Shown here: piece by piece, positions 45,384 through 57,151 of the stretch | How the letters are laid out: every line of letters begins with the position of its first letter | Position numbering within the stretch: the first letter of the stretch is position 1 | From: Neonectria sp. B-13 | Taxonomy: Eukaryota; Ascomycota; Sordariomycetes; Hypocreales; Nectriaceae | NCBI GenBank assembly: GCA_002682825.1 | Contig: NOKP01000041.1 | Span: 124,001 to 188,000, forward strand | Reading direction: 5' to 3' | DNA length: 64,000 nucleotides | The notes under the pieces: generated by a model | The model's input: the letters and a program-made list of their open reading frames with translations, nothing else | What the model was told of the DNA's origin: nothing | Databases searched by the model: none | Translations under genes and position numbers: made by a program

Positions 45384-46459
45384 ACTGTTGAAACTACTGT
45401 TTGGACTACTGTTTCTGCTTATTTACAATTGCACTAAACAGTCACATGTTTCCTTTGCTTAAGCTTAATAGGGGGATAGATCTTTGGATTTTAAACCTAA
45501 TTATTGACTTTTGCCCCCTCCATAACAGCCACCATCAGTCCACTAACGCTAGGAACAACCATCAGGCTTCCTAGAACTCCCTCCACCAAATCCCTCCATA
45601 CAGTAGGATTCTCTTACTTTCTAATGCATTACTCCTTCAGTTATAGGTTGGTTATTATAGTATTACTTATTAGCTATATAACCTATAAGATATAGTTATT
45701 ATACTTTAAACTATTAATAAACCTCTTTTTTATATTAATAGTATTACTATTTCTTTCTAGCTTTAAAGCTAGTCCCTTTAGAAAGACTTATTCTATTATA
45801 ATCTATTAAGCTATTACTCTATTAAGCTAGATTCTATCTTATAGTAGAATATAATAATTAAAGACTATTAACTAGATTAATTTCTTAGCTTTAAGGTATT
45901 AATTAGTTTTAATCTTTTTTATATTTTATAGATTAAACTTTTAAATTATAATTTATAGCTTAGAAATAAGGCTTAAATCTACTTAAAATAGGCTATATAA
46001 GTTATATAAGAGCCTATAGGTATAGCTTAATAAGGGCTTATTAGGCTATAGTATAATTCAGAAGGTAGTTATCTTATATAATTAGTTGTATAGTCTTTAT
46101 ATTATATAAAAGGTTAAATAGAATATAAAAGGCCTAGAAAGTATAAAGCCTTATAGGCTAAGCTTTTATCCTAAAGGGTTTTAGCCTTTTCTAAAATCTA
46201 GCTTTTCTAAGGTTTAGCTTTTCTAAGATCTAGCTTTTCTAAGATCTAGCTTTTCTAAGATCTAGCTTTTCTAACTGATTAGAATAGTAAAACTTATACC
46301 TTAACTTTATAGTAGAAACTTTTATTTTCTTAAGTTATTATTACCTTAGGCTTAAGTATTAAGTCTATTATACTATTGTTTTTTCTATTTTCTTTTATAC
46401 TATTTAACCTTTAGTTCCTTCTCTAGGTATATATTACTAAGGACTATTATATCTAAAAA
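45384..46459 (+). mobile_element. Copy A of the ~1.1 kb repeat element
   Basis: It starts TGTTGAAACTACTGTTTGG (about 45386) and contains GGGGGATAGATCTTTGGATT and the 16 bp minisatellite (46186-46265). It ends GGACTATTATATCT followed by about 14 A. It is the least decayed copy at its left end. A solo LTR or a non-LTR element with a poly-A end are both possible. Confidence 0.5.
46186..46265 (+). repeat. Minisatellite, five 16 bp units
   Basis: Unit CTTTTCTAAGATCTAG repeated five times with a few substitutions, inside copy A. Confidence 0.8.
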
Positions 46460-46707
46460 AAAAAAAAATACTAAAGATAGAATTACTATTAATAAGACTA
46501 AAGCTAGTATTTATAATAATAAAAGATAATATATAAGTATTATAGTTTAGATTAAATTATATAGTTATAACTAGTAAAATTATAATATATTTACTTTTTA
46601 CTTTACTAATTATAAAAGGATTATTACTTATAGGAATAATATTACTCTTTAAGTAATAGTACTTTAGGATTAATATATTCTTAAAGACTATTATTCTATA
46701 TTATATT

Positions 46708-47410
46708 ACTATTAAAACTACTATTAAAACTACTATTAAAACTACTATTTTTACTTATCTATAATTATACTAAATTATATCTTTTTTTTACTTAAGCTTA
46801 ATAAGAGAATAGATCTTTAGATTTTAAATCTAATTATTAACTTTTGCCACTTCTATCTACTAATACTAAGAATAGCTATTAAGCTTTTAACTCTTTCTAC
46901 TAAATCCCTTTATACTTTATAGTTAATATTAAAGATAATTATAGTAAAATTCCTTTAGTTTCTAATATATTACTCTTTTAGCTATAGGTTAATTAAAATA
47001 ATATTATCTATTAATTATATAATCTATAAGATATAAATAGAGTTATATAGCTTCTTAAGGAACTTCTTTTCTATAGTAGTAATATTATTATTTCTTTCTA
47101 GCTTTAGAGCTAGCCTTTTTAAAAAGAGCTATTCTATTATAATCTATTAAGTTATTACTATATTAAGCTAAATTCTATCTTATAATAAAATATTATAATT
47201 AAAAACTATTAATTAGATTAATTTCTTAGGTTTAAAATAGTTAATTATTAGCTATTTTATATATTTTAGACTAAACTTTTAAGCTATAATTTATAGTATA
47301 AAAACCAAGCTTAAATCTCTTTTTAATTTATTATATAAATTATATAAAAGCTTATATATATAGCTTAATAAGAGCTTATTAAGCTATAGTATAATTTAAA
47401 TAAAAATAGT
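46708..47410 (+). mobile_element. Copy B of the repeat element (partial)
   Basis: It begins with a triplicated ACTATTAAAACT and continues parallel to the left two thirds of copy A through the GCTTAATAAGAGCTTATTAA region. It stops before the minisatellite. Confidence 0.45.
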
Positions 47411-47437
47411 TATTTTATATAATTAATAGTATAATTA

Positions 47438-48526
47438 TCACTATTGAAACTACTATTTAAACTACTATTTCTACTTATTTATAATTATACTAAATAATTA
47501 TATATTTCCTTTGTTTAAGCTTAATAGAGGGATAAATCTTTGGATTTTAAACCTAATTATTAACTTTTGCCCCTTTTATAACAGCTACTATTAGTCCACT
47601 AATACTAAGAATAACTATTAGGCTTCCTAGAACTCTCTCTACTAAATCCCTTTATATAGCTTTATAGCTAATATTAGAGATAATTATAGTAGGATTCTCT
47701 TACTTTTTAATACAGTTATTACTCCTTTGATTATAGATTGATTAGTATAGTATTACTTATTAGCTATATAACCTATAAGATATAGTTATTATACTTTAGA
47801 CTATTAATAAACCTTTTTTTTATATTAATAGTATTATTATTCCTTTCTAGCTTTAAAGCTAGCCTTTCTAGAAAGACTTATTCTATTATAATCTATTAAG
47901 CTATTACTTTATTAGGCTAGATTTTATCTTATAATAGGATATAATAACTAAAGACTATTAATTAGACTAATTCCTTAGCCTTAGAGTATTAATTAGTTTT
48001 AATCTCTTTTATATCTTATAGGTTAAACTTTTAAATTATAATTTATAGCTTAAAAATAAGACTTAAATCTACTTAAAATAGGCTATATAGGTTATATAAA
48101 AGCCTATAGGTATAGCTTAATAAGAGCTTATTAGACTATAGTACAATTTAGAAGGTTATCTTATATAATTAATTATATAGTCTTTATATTATATAAAAGG
48201 TTAAATAGAATATAAAAAGCCTAGAAAGTATAAAGCTTTATAAGCTAAGCTTTTATCCTAAGGGATTTTAGCCTTTTCTAAGATTTAGCTTTTTAAGGTT
48301 TAGCTTTTCTAAGATCTAGCTTTTCTAAGATCTAGCTTTTCTAGCTGATTAAGATAGTAAAACTTATATTTTAACTTTATAGTAGAAACTTTTATTTCCT
48401 TAAGTTATTATTACCTTATGCTTAAATATTAAGCTTATTATACTATTGTTTTTTCTATCTTCTTTTATACTATTTAATCTTTAGCTCTTTCTCTAGGTAT
48501 ATACTACTAAGGACTATTATATTTAA
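47438..48526 (+). mobile_element. Copy C of the repeat element
   Basis: Full-length parallel to copy A, including the minisatellite (about 48283-48345, four to five units) and the closing AAGGACTATTATAT. The poly-A tract is absent. Confidence 0.5.
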
Positions 48527-49034
48527 ATATTTACTTAATATATTAAATAAAAGTCTTAAGCTTTTTAGCTATTAATAATATTATTTAATTATATAATAAC
48601 TTATTTTTATATATTATTATTATATTTATATTACTTATTATAATATTCTAATCTATTTAATTATTAAACTATATATTTTAAACCTATTTTACACTTTTAA
48701 ATTAAGTTTAACTATAATAATAAGTAGTTAAATAATAAGCTATTTAAATTAGCTTATAATTATTAAAGACTTTTATATATTAAGATTAATAAATATTAAA
48801 GTCTAAATAAGATATAAATATTATAGTACTTTTATTAACTAATAACCTCTTTTAACAATTAGTTTAAATTAGCTAAAATTAAAAAGGAAATAAAGACTAA
48901 TAAAGTTTATTAAAAAAGTAAAAAAGAATATTAATATAAGTAATAAATTTAAAAGCTATAATTATTTAATTTTTAACTAGATTTAAATAATTCTATTAAT
49001 TATAAAACTCTTATTTAAATATAATAATCCTTAG

Positions 49035-50025
49035 TAATATTTATAGTAATTTTAGCCTTAGTTAATATTATCTAATAGATTAAGATAATACAATAGATAA
49101 TATATAGCAGTTAATATAGTAAGATACTATACCTAGTACTATTAATCCCAATAACTTAAATATAGCAAGCTTTCCTAGTAATATAGTTCACATTAATATT
49201 ATACCTTAAGTCTGTTTTTACAACCTATCTAGGTCTCTCTCTCTAACCTTAATATCCAATTTATAAAAAGCTTATCCTGAACTATAGTATATATAAATAA
49301 CTTAGTTATCTCTTATTAAGCTAATAAGTCTAGCTAGCTTTCTTCTCTCCTTCTTAATATACTATAATATAGTATAATACAACTATAATGCATTCTACTA
49401 TTACCTACTATATCTTATAACCTAATAGTAAGAAATAGAGCTAAAAGGCATATAAAATAAGATACTATTACTCTTTAGATAGAGAGATTAAGCCTACTAA
49501 GTATAAGCAGTAGCTTTACTAGGCTAGAATCTATAGCTTTAGTAGCTTTAAGTCTAACTATATAATAGTTAGTACTATTCAAATAGTATATCTAGCTATA
49601 TTTAGCTACTGCTTACTCCTTAATGATAGAGCTATTAAGGTTAATAATATTAGCTTTATTATAGAGGAGAAGATACTACTTAAAGCCCTTACTAAATGAT
49701 TAAAGGCTAGGTTAGACAATAAAGATAATAAAGTTATTATTAATGAATTATCTAGAGAGGAATATGCCCTATGGTTCTAGGAGTTGCTAGAGTGCATAGA
49801 GCTAGTACAGATGGCCAGCTAGTGCATTGTAAAATCAGGGGGAAAAGGGTAGGATTATATGCTAGGAATAGGGTTAAGGAAAAACTTAGATTAAATAGAA
49901 AGGTAGATAGGTTTAGATTAGATATAAAGGTTAATAAAGAACTTTAAAACCAACTAAGCTTAAGATAAAGAAATCAATGTATAATATAGTAATTATTATA
50001 TATTAGATTCCCTTATAGAGGGATC
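49035..50025 (+). repeat. ~1 kb dispersed repeat, left copy
   Basis: Parallel to 62370-63345: both contain GATACTATACCTAGTACTAT, CTCTTTAGATAG, and the end GTAATTATTATATATTAG followed by TCCCTTATA. The two copies differ mainly by transitions. A Glu/Lys-rich frame with TAG stops is visible around 49600-49830. Confidence 0.6.
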
Positions 50026-50029
50026 CTTA

Positions 50030-50655
50030 GTAATATATACCTAAAGAAAGAGCTAAAGATTAAATAGTATAAAAGAAAATAGAAAAAATAATAATATAAT
50101 AAGCTTAGTACTTAAGCCTAAAGTAATAATAATTTAAGAAAATAAAAGTTTCTATTATAAAGTTAAAGTATAAGTTTTACTATTTTAATTAGCTAGAAAA
50201 GCTAGATCTTAAAAAAGCTAAATCTTAGAAAGGTTAAATCTTAGAAAAATTAAATCTTAGAAAGCTAAATCTTAGAAAAGGCTAAAATCCCTTAGAATAA
50301 AAGTTTAATCTATAAGATAATCTTTATACTTTCTAAATTATTTCTTTATATTCTATTTAACTTTTTATATAATATAATAATTATACTATTAATTATATAA
50401 AATAACTATTATCTAAATTATACTATAACTTAATAAGCTCTTATTAAACTATATATATAGACTCTTATATAATCTATATAGTAAATTAATAAAATATCTA
50501 AGTCTTATTTCTATATTATAAATTATAGCTTAAAAGTCTAGCTTAAAATATATAAAATAGCTTATAATTAACTATTTTAGACTTAAGAAATTAGTTTAAT
50601 TAATAGTTTTTAGCTATAATATTCTATTATAAGAGGAAATATAACTTAATATAAT
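50030..50655 (-). mobile_element. Copy E of the repeat element (inverted, partial)
   Basis: The reverse complement of the right part of copies A, C and D, including five minisatellite-like units (about 50195-50282). It abuts copy D head to head. Confidence 0.5.
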
Positions 50656-50663
50656 AATAGCTT

Positions 50664-51720
50664 TACTATTAAAACTACTGTTTAAACTACTATTTCTACT
50701 TATTTATAATTATACTAAATTATATATTTTCTTTGCTTAAGCTTAATAGGGGGATAGATCTTTGGATTTTAAACCTAATTATTAACTTTTACCCCCTTTA
50801 AACTCCCTCTATTAAATCCCTTTATAGTTCTAGGATTCTCTTACTTTCTAATATAGTTATTACTCCTTTAGTTATAGATTAATTATTATAGTATTACTTA
50901 TTAGCTATATAATCTATAAGATATAGTTATTATACTTTAGACTATTAATAAATCTCTTTTCTATATTAATAGTATTATTATTCCTTTCTAGCTTTAAAGC
51001 TAGCCCTTCTAAAAAGATCTATTCTATTATAATCTATTAAGCTATTACTCTATTAAGCTAGATTCTATCTTATAGTAGGATATAATAACTAAAGACTACT
51101 AACTAGACTAATTCTTTAATCTTAGAGTATTAATTGATTTTAATCTTTTTTATATCTTATAAGTTAGACTTTTAAACTATAATTTATAGCTTAGAAATAA
51201 AGCTTAGATTTACTTAAAATAGGCTATATAGATTATATAAGAGCCTATAAGTATAGCTTAGTAAGAGCTTACTAAGCTATAGTATGATTTAGAAGGTAGT
51301 TATTTTATATAATTAGTTATATAATCTTTATATTATATAGAAGGTTAAATAGAATATAAAGAGCCTAGAAAGTATAAAGCCTTATAAGCTAAGCTTTTAT
51401 CCTAAGGGGTTTTAGCCTTTTCTAAGATCTAGCTTTTCTAAGGTCTAGCTTTTCTAAGATCTAGCTTTTCTAAGATCTAGCTTTTCTAAGATCTAGCTTT
51501 TCTAAGATCTAGCTTTTCTAAGATCTAGCTTTTCTAGTTGATTAAAGTAATAAAACTTATACCTTAACTTTATAGTAGAAACTTTTATTTCCTTAAGTTA
51601 TTATTATCTTAAGCTTAAGTATTAAGCTTATTATACTATTATTTTTTCTATTTTCTTTTATACTATTTAACCTTTAGCTCTTTCTCTAAGTATATACTAC
51701 TAAGGACTATTATATCTAAA
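50664..51720 (+). mobile_element. Copy D of the repeat element
   Basis: Full-length parallel to A and C with the longest minisatellite (51417-51528, seven full units) and the end AAGGACTATTATATCT. Confidence 0.55.
51417..51528 (+). repeat. Minisatellite, seven 16 bp units
   Basis: CTTTTCTAAGATCTAG repeated seven times with one substitution (unit 2 has GGTCTAG). Less diverged than the surrounding sequence. Confidence 0.85.
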
Positions 51721-52170
51721 TAATAATAGCTTAATAGATTATAATAGAATAGCTTTTTCTAGAAAGGCTAGCTTTAAAGCTAGAAAGGAATAGTAATATT
51801 ATTATTATAAAGAAAGAGTTCTTTAAGAAGCTATATAACCTTATTTATACCTTATAGATTATATAATTAATAACTAATATTATTCTAATCAACCTATAGC
51901 TAAAGGAGTAATACATTAGAAACTAAGGGAATCTAGTTATCTTTAATATTAGTTATAAAGTATAAAGAGATTTAGTAGAGGGAGTTGGAAGCCTAATGGT
52001 TATTCCTAGTGTTAGTAGACTAATAGTAATAGAAGGAGCAAAAGTCAATAATTAGGTTTAAAATCCAAAGATCTATCCCCTTATTAAGCTTAAGCAAAAG
52101 AAATATATAATTTAGTATAATTATAAATAAGTAGAAATAGTAGTTTAAATAGTAGTTTTAATAGTATTAA
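51721..52170 (-). mobile_element. Inverted partial copy of the repeat element
   Basis: Reads as the reverse complement of the left part of copy A: it contains AATCCAAAGATCTATCCCCT and ends with AGTAGTTTAAATAGTAG. A short inverted right-end fragment is also present at about 52740-52800. Confidence 0.45.
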
Positions 52171-53000
52171 TCTTCTTTATATCTTATAGATTAGACTTTT
52201 AAACTATAATATATAGCTTAAAAATAAGGCTTAAATCTACTTAAAATAGGCTATATAAATTGTATAAAAGCTTTTAAGTATAGCTTAGTAAAAGCTTATT
52301 AGACTTTAGTATAATTTAAAAGATAGTTATTATATTTAGTAAAGATAACTTTATAATAGCTAATATAGCTATAAATACCTAACTAGCTTTACTATAGTTA
52401 TAATAGAGGAAAAGATACAATTTATCCTTTTAGCTTCCTAATAAATAGGGGAAAAGTTAGTTAAATTAATTATAATTATAATATTATTAAGACTACTATA
52501 ATAAGAGTCTTAAGATTAATAGAATTATTTAAATCTAGCTAAAAACTGAACAATTATAGCTTTTAAATTTATTACTAAAGTTAATATTCTTACTTACTTC
52601 CTTAATAGACTTTATTAGTCTTTATCTTCCTTTTAATCTTAACTAATTTAGACTAATTGTTAAAAGAGGTTATTAACTAGTAAAATCACTATAATGCCTA
52701 TACCTTATCCAGACTTTAATGTCTACTAGCTCTAATACAGTAGTATATACCTAGAGAAGGAGCTAAAGGTTAAATAGTACAAAAGAAAATAGAAAAAGCA
52801 ATAGTACCTAATATTAATATAAAATAGAAAAATAAGATAAAGATTTAAATAGCTAATAGAAATAAGCTAATAAAAGATATAAGGAAGAAAATATAAGATA
52901 AGATATAGCTTATTAAGTTACTTAGATAAGGCTAATAGTTATATCTTTAAATAGCTATAATAACTACAATTGATTTAGTACCTATAATACCCTAAGAGCA

Positions 53001-53929
53001 TTAACTCTACCTCTTACACTCAAATTTACAGAGGACTGTAACCTTAGAGCTTTGCTACTATCCAAGCTATAAATATAGGCTCGCTAATAATACATGTATG
53101 CTCGATAATTTCCCCCATTGGGAATAATGGCCGTGTTATCTTGCCCCAGTCGTGAGGTGACACGGAAGGTTGCAGCAGTGAGTACCTGAAAGTGTGTCGC
53201 TTGCCCGCACACCCTGTCAGCATCAAGTCGTAGTAGGGCAGACCGGCCCGCCTGGCGCAGATCGCTTAGAGCCGACTAGATGATCTGCGTCATCTATTCG
53301 CTCTTAGAGGAAAAAACTTGCTGCTGCATTGCATGACCGAGCTTGCTGGCTTGTACGAAGACCCATGAGTTGCTTGTCTACCGTCAGCAGCCAAGGCGGA
53401 TAAAACCGGCAAGATGTGGTATTTTCTCAACCAACATAGCCGGAAATGCATTGACCCATTGCTGCCTGATACTCAAACCTGCAGTAACACCAAAAGAGTC
53501 ATGCACTTTGCCGTCCGAACTGCACGTTGCCTTGGTCGAGCTGAGGTGGCTTACTAGGGGGTTGCAGGGACGCGTAATAGGCCGTGCTACGTTTGAGGGA
53601 GGACCGAGTGGTGGTCAGTGATCAAATGACCCTCTTTGTGTTGTTCAAGACGTGCATCCTGACGAGACATTGGGTTCGAAATTAGGCACTGGGACGGGCC
53701 AACTGTCGGGCCAGGCTCGCAAGCATTATAGGCTGCCTAAGACAGGTGGATCCTGGATCTTCCTTTCACCCACCCCACAATACTGAAACTTAAGCTCTTA
53801 AAGGACCTTCAGTATTGTCCGTTTTATTATAACTCTTCTGTCTATCAAGTTAGCGGCTTCAAACTATTTCCCCACATCTCCGCCAACGATTTTTTCATTA
53901 ACACTCATCTAGAACTCAAATCTTTCAAG
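53001..53929. other. Left edge of the GC island; upstream region of the caspase gene
   Basis: Base composition changes abruptly from AT-rich to normal near 53000. Short frames (53044-53226 minus, 53343-53621 plus) show no domain. The last 150 bp are CT-rich with CAAGATG at the start codon, typical of a fungal promoter and leader. Confidence 0.5.
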
Positions 53930-56080
53930 ATGTCCAAAGAAGCTAGCCGTGACCCAAATAAGTGGGCAGTGCTAGTCGGAATTGAATTTTACGAGGATTC
54001 CGAGCATGCGACTAGCTATACTCCGCGACGGACCGCCCTCGGCAATCAGATCCGTTACAATGCTTTGGATGGCTGCATTAACGACGTGCTTGCTGTCGAG
54101 GAGTACCTAGTTGACACACTCAAGGTCGATGGGGCCAATATCACGAAACTCCTTGCTCCGCGCCCAGACCACGAATATCGATCGCGGCTGTCCGAACAGA
54201 GGTACCGCGAGCCCAAATATGATAACCTTGTCGAAGCATTCCGGGTTCCACAAGGAGCTAAGAAGGGGGATATTGTCTACATTCACTACTCTGGCCACGG
54301 GGCGCGCGCGACCACTGTTTTTCCAAAAGTGAAGACCAGCGTTGTGGACGCCTTGGATGAAGCTCTAGTGCCGAGCGACATCAACCACGGCGGGAAATAC
54401 CTACGAGACCTCGAGTTCGGGTTTCTTCTCCAACAGATGGTGCATGATGGACTCGTCGTGACGGTGGTTCTGGATTGCTGTCACTCGGGTGGCGCTGTCC
54501 GGGGCGATGACAATCCACATCTTGGCCAGGCCCGTGGCATCTCAGAGGTCTACATGTCCAATGCCCAATCAGATCTGCCCGTCACTCCTATGGACGACGA
54601 AAAGTGGTCTACGTGGCTGCAGTGCTGGTCACGGAAACAGCACGGCTTTTTCGTCCTCGCCGCGTGCCAGGATTACCAAACAGCGAGAGAGAAACCCGGA
54701 ATAAACAACACTCATGGCCTCCTGACTTACTGGCTTCTGAGAATCCTTCGCAACAGCCCCCTAAGCATCTCGTCGCAGGCGCTCTACGCCCGGATCTTGG
54801 GCAACGTACAGAATGAAAACAACGCTCAGACGCCGCACTACATAGGAGACAGCGATCGGTCTTTCTTCAGCAAGGAGTTTCGGTCGCGCGTCTATGCTTT
54901 GACAGTGGCAACAGCGTCTGTCGGTGCCAACAGAGAAGTAGTGGACCGAGAACTGCTTCTAGGAGGCGGGGTTATGCATGGCGTCGAGGAAGGCTCAGAG
55001 TACGCTATTTTGCCGTGGGGCTATGATCTGAGCAAGGAGTTTCGCGAGTCCGACATTCTTGCTGGAGTGAAAGTGACAGGTGTGATGACCGGGGAGTCTC
55101 GCACGTCCTTTCTACAGCCAGATAAGGTGTGCTGGGACAGGATCGTGGAAGGCTGCCCTGCTGTTCTGCAGACCTTGCCCATTTCCAAAAGATCCGCTGT
55201 TCGCTTCGTCCCTTCCGGTGACTGTACGACAGACAAGTTCAGATCCGACTGGGCTCGCAAACACGGCGACCGGACGTGGCTGTCCCTTGTCGACGAGGAC
55301 TCAACCAACGCATCCTTCACCATTACCATCGACCCAGTTGGGAATTTTCAAATTTTCGACAGCTCTTGGGAATTCGCCAATGCGGTTATGAAAGCCCTAA
55401 AACCAATTTCGTGGAGAGACGTGGACAGCGCACGTTCTCTCATTCGCCGCCTGGAACACTTGGCGACATTCAAAATGATTCGGCAACTAGCTAACCCAGG
55501 CGTAAGGCCTGGGTCGCAACATCCCCTCATCGATGTTGATGTTGTGCGCCCCACCGAAGAGGAAGTCACACGCACTGAAGGGCCGCCGGCACTGGTAAAG
55601 AAATTGATGGCAGAAAGCTTTGAGGTGGAGGAGCAACGCCTGCTCTGTATTGAGATCAAGAATCGTTCCAATCGAGCTCTCAGCTGCGTGGTCTTGGACT
55701 GCGACTCAGGATTTGGCATTGATAAGCTTTACCCTCAGAAAGAGCCTTTTCACACACTTGGCCCAAATGAAGATGTCAGGGTGCCTATCGGATTTAAGAT
55801 CATCCCAGAGCTCCAGGAGCTAGCCCAGGCTGGTGTGGACATGGTGGATTCGGTCAAGGTGTTTGCCTGTCACCCTGAAAGAGACCTCGAACCGCTTCTA
55901 CTAACATCACTGTTTGACAAATACCGGTCTAGTGATATCTCGTCCTCCTACCTAGAAGACCTCCTATTCAAGCTTGACACGAAGAGGAAAGGGTATTACT
56001 TCGCCCAGCAGGCAGCTCCTAACGCCGACTGGGACACAGTGGACATCAAATTTCGAATCCGTCCAGCAGGAGGTTCGTAG
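53930..56080 (+). CDS. Caspase-fold (peptidase C14 / metacaspase-like) protease
   Basis: Predicted 716-residue single-exon protein. A caspase-hemoglobinase fold occupies residues about 10-310: first strand WAVLVGIEFY, DGCINDVLAVEEYLVDTL, catalytic His123 in YIHYSGHGAR, acidic DALDEALVPSD, and catalytic Cys184 in VVLDCCHSGG. Both catalytic residues and their contexts are intact. FFVLAACQDYQTA and HGLLTYWLLRIL complete the fold. Beyond it lies a beta-rich region, then at about 570-690 a segment (IKNRSNRALSCVVLDCDS.., KLYPQKEPF, VKVFACHPE) like the C-terminal accessory domain often attached to caspase-like proteins of fungi and bacteria. There is no N-terminal prodomain, so activation probably depends on a partner. 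It is convergent with the 297-residue gene (177 bp between the stops). Substrate and role are inferred only. Confidence 0.85.
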   Translation: MSKEASRDPNKWAVLVGIEFYEDSEHATSYTPRRTALGNQIRYNALDGCINDVLAVEEYLVDTLKVDGANITKLLAPRPDHEYRSRLSEQRYREPKYDNLVEAFRVPQGAKKGDIVYIHYSGHGARATTVFPKVKTSVVDALDEALVPSDINHGGKYLRDLEFGFLLQQMVHDGLVVTVVLDCCHSGGAVRGDDNPHLGQARGISEVYMSNAQSDLPVTPMDDEKWSTWLQCWSRKQHGFFVLAACQDYQTAREKPGINNTHGLLTYWLLRILRNSPLSISSQALYARILGNVQNENNAQTPHYIGDSDRSFFSKEFRSRVYALTVATASVGANREVVDRELLLGGGVMHGVEEGSEYAILPWGYDLSKEFRESDILAGVKVTGVMTGESRTSFLQPDKVCWDRIVEGCPAVLQTLPISKRSAVRFVPSGDCTTDKFRSDWARKHGDRTWLSLVDEDSTNASFTITIDPVGNFQIFDSSWEFANAVMKALKPISWRDVDSARSLIRRLEHLATFKMIRQLANPGVRPGSQHPLIDVDVVRPTEEEVTRTEGPPALVKKLMAESFEVEEQRLLCIEIKNRSNRALSCVVLDCDSGFGIDKLYPQKEPFHTLGPNEDVRVPIGFKIIPELQELAQAGVDMVDSVKVFACHPERDLEPLLLTSLFDKYRSSDISSSYLEDLLFKLDTKRKGYYFAQQAAPNADWDTVDIKFRIRPAGGS

Positions 56081-56257
56081 TGTGCTTTGAATAGGAGCAT
56101 TACACAGAGGTTCCAAAGGCAGGCCTAGCTTGTCGATGAATGTGCCGACAAGTTAGCGCTACATAATGTGTCCTTCTCTGGTGCAATTGGGTAAGCTGGG
56201 TTGATAGTATATTTCCTTGTATTCTGATAGGTTGACTTCCTTGAATAAAACATTGTC

Positions 56258-57151
56258 TTAATCACTTAGTGTGTCAATTCGATAAAGTACATTTTCCCCT
56301 TCCGTATCAAAACTCTCATACGTCCCTACCAAGTCTGCTGGCGCAATCGGTTCAGCAACCTCGCACTGGAGACCGTCGTTGACATCCTCTCCGACTTCCC
56401 CCGCCCTGGTCTTGATATACGATTTCCAGCGATTTCCCTTCTCAAGATAGGCTTTGTCAACCTTGCGCGTCGAGAACCACGAGAAAGAGATTTTGCGGTA
56501 TTGCACGGCGAAGACCTGCTCTCCAACAGCTGTGTACTCGATCTTCTGACTGGACTCTCTTGAAACAGACAAGCCAGTTCCGACATCCAGACCAGGCATT
56601 GGAACACCAGCGGCACCGGCAATCAGCCCGGCGGGTACATTGACTGAAAAGTCGACACTGGTCCCGTGGTCGCGCGTTAGCGACACGTTGGCATCCGTTA
56701 GTACCTTGAATCCGCACACGAGATACACGGTGCTGCGCAGACGCTGTGATTGTTCCTGGAGCCAAGTGCGGACATGAGCCTGTCGGCAGGCTACACTAAA
56801 AAAAGCATTCGTATCGCGAAGCTGGTGGATGAAGCAGAGCGGGCCAGTAATCTTCGTTGACGTCTTTGTGGGAGCTGATGGTGCGAGCGACAGAATATTC
56901 AGCAGGCTGACTTCGAGACGTGTACCTCGCACACGATCGAGGGTCTCATGGAAGTTTTCAAATCGTTGTGTTTCGATACCCAAGGCAGAGCCGATGGTGC
57001 TTTCGTCGTCCGCAGAGGTATCGGCGTCGTCTCTTTGGGTTGAAGGTTGACAGTAGTCCTGATTCGGGTACTTGGGATCGAGGACAAGGCGGCCCAACTC
57101 GATGTAGTTCCGGGGTATTGGTCGGGTAAGCAGGAGACTTGTAGATGGCAT
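56258..57151 (-). CDS. Uncharacterised 297-residue protein, candidate effector of the protease island
   Basis: Single exon with ATG at 57151. No catalytic motif is seen. The N-terminal part (NYIELGRLVLDPKYPNQD) leads to a variable acidic linker (41-55). The central region is beta-rich: VYLVCGFKVLTDANVSLT, a Gly/Ala/Val/Pro segment NVPAGLIAGAAGVPMPGLDVG (171-191), then EQVFAVQYRKISFSWFSTRK and a basic stretch to KTRAG (about 250). The final 48 residues are acidic (EVGEDVNDG.., TYESFDTEGEN). I recall similar proteins as widespread uncharacterised fungal families. The layout, a beta-rich body with an amphipathic glycine segment plus a short acidic tail, would suit a protease-released pore former of gasdermin type, but there is no sequence proof. 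It lies between a caspase and a CHAT protease gene and shares a promoter region with the latter. Confidence 0.6.
   Translation of the reverse strand: MPSTSLLLTRPIPRNYIELGRLVLDPKYPNQDYCQPSTQRDDADTSADDESTIGSALGIETQRFENFHETLDRVRGTRLEVSLLNILSLAPSAPTKTSTKITGPLCFIHQLRDTNAFFSVACRQAHVRTWLQEQSQRLRSTVYLVCGFKVLTDANVSLTRDHGTSVDFSVNVPAGLIAGAAGVPMPGLDVGTGLSVSRESSQKIEYTAVGEQVFAVQYRKISFSWFSTRKVDKAYLEKGNRWKSYIKTRAGEVGEDVNDGLQCEVAEPIAPADLVGTYESFDTEGENVLYRIDTLSD

Larger units (their letters stand above)
45061..53000. repeat. AT-rich repeat desert, RIP-degraded
   Basis: About 8 kb of TpA-rich sequence with essentially no open frames. It is built from copies of a roughly 1.1 kb element plus other dispersed repeats, in both orientations. 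Residual coding-like frames are interrupted by TAG/TAA only. Parts recur at 33.5 kb and 62-63.3 kb. No intact transposase or reverse transcriptase survives. Confidence 0.75.

Noticed and set aside
45504..45695. 63-codon open frame in the AT-rich desert
   Set aside because: It lies wholly inside a repeat element present in several decayed copies; no domain and no conserved frame among the copies.
45061..53000. CRISPR-like array because of regularly repeated 16 bp units
   Set aside because: Units are contiguous without unique spacers, the genome is eukaryotic, and the arrays sit inside dispersed elements; it is a minisatellite.
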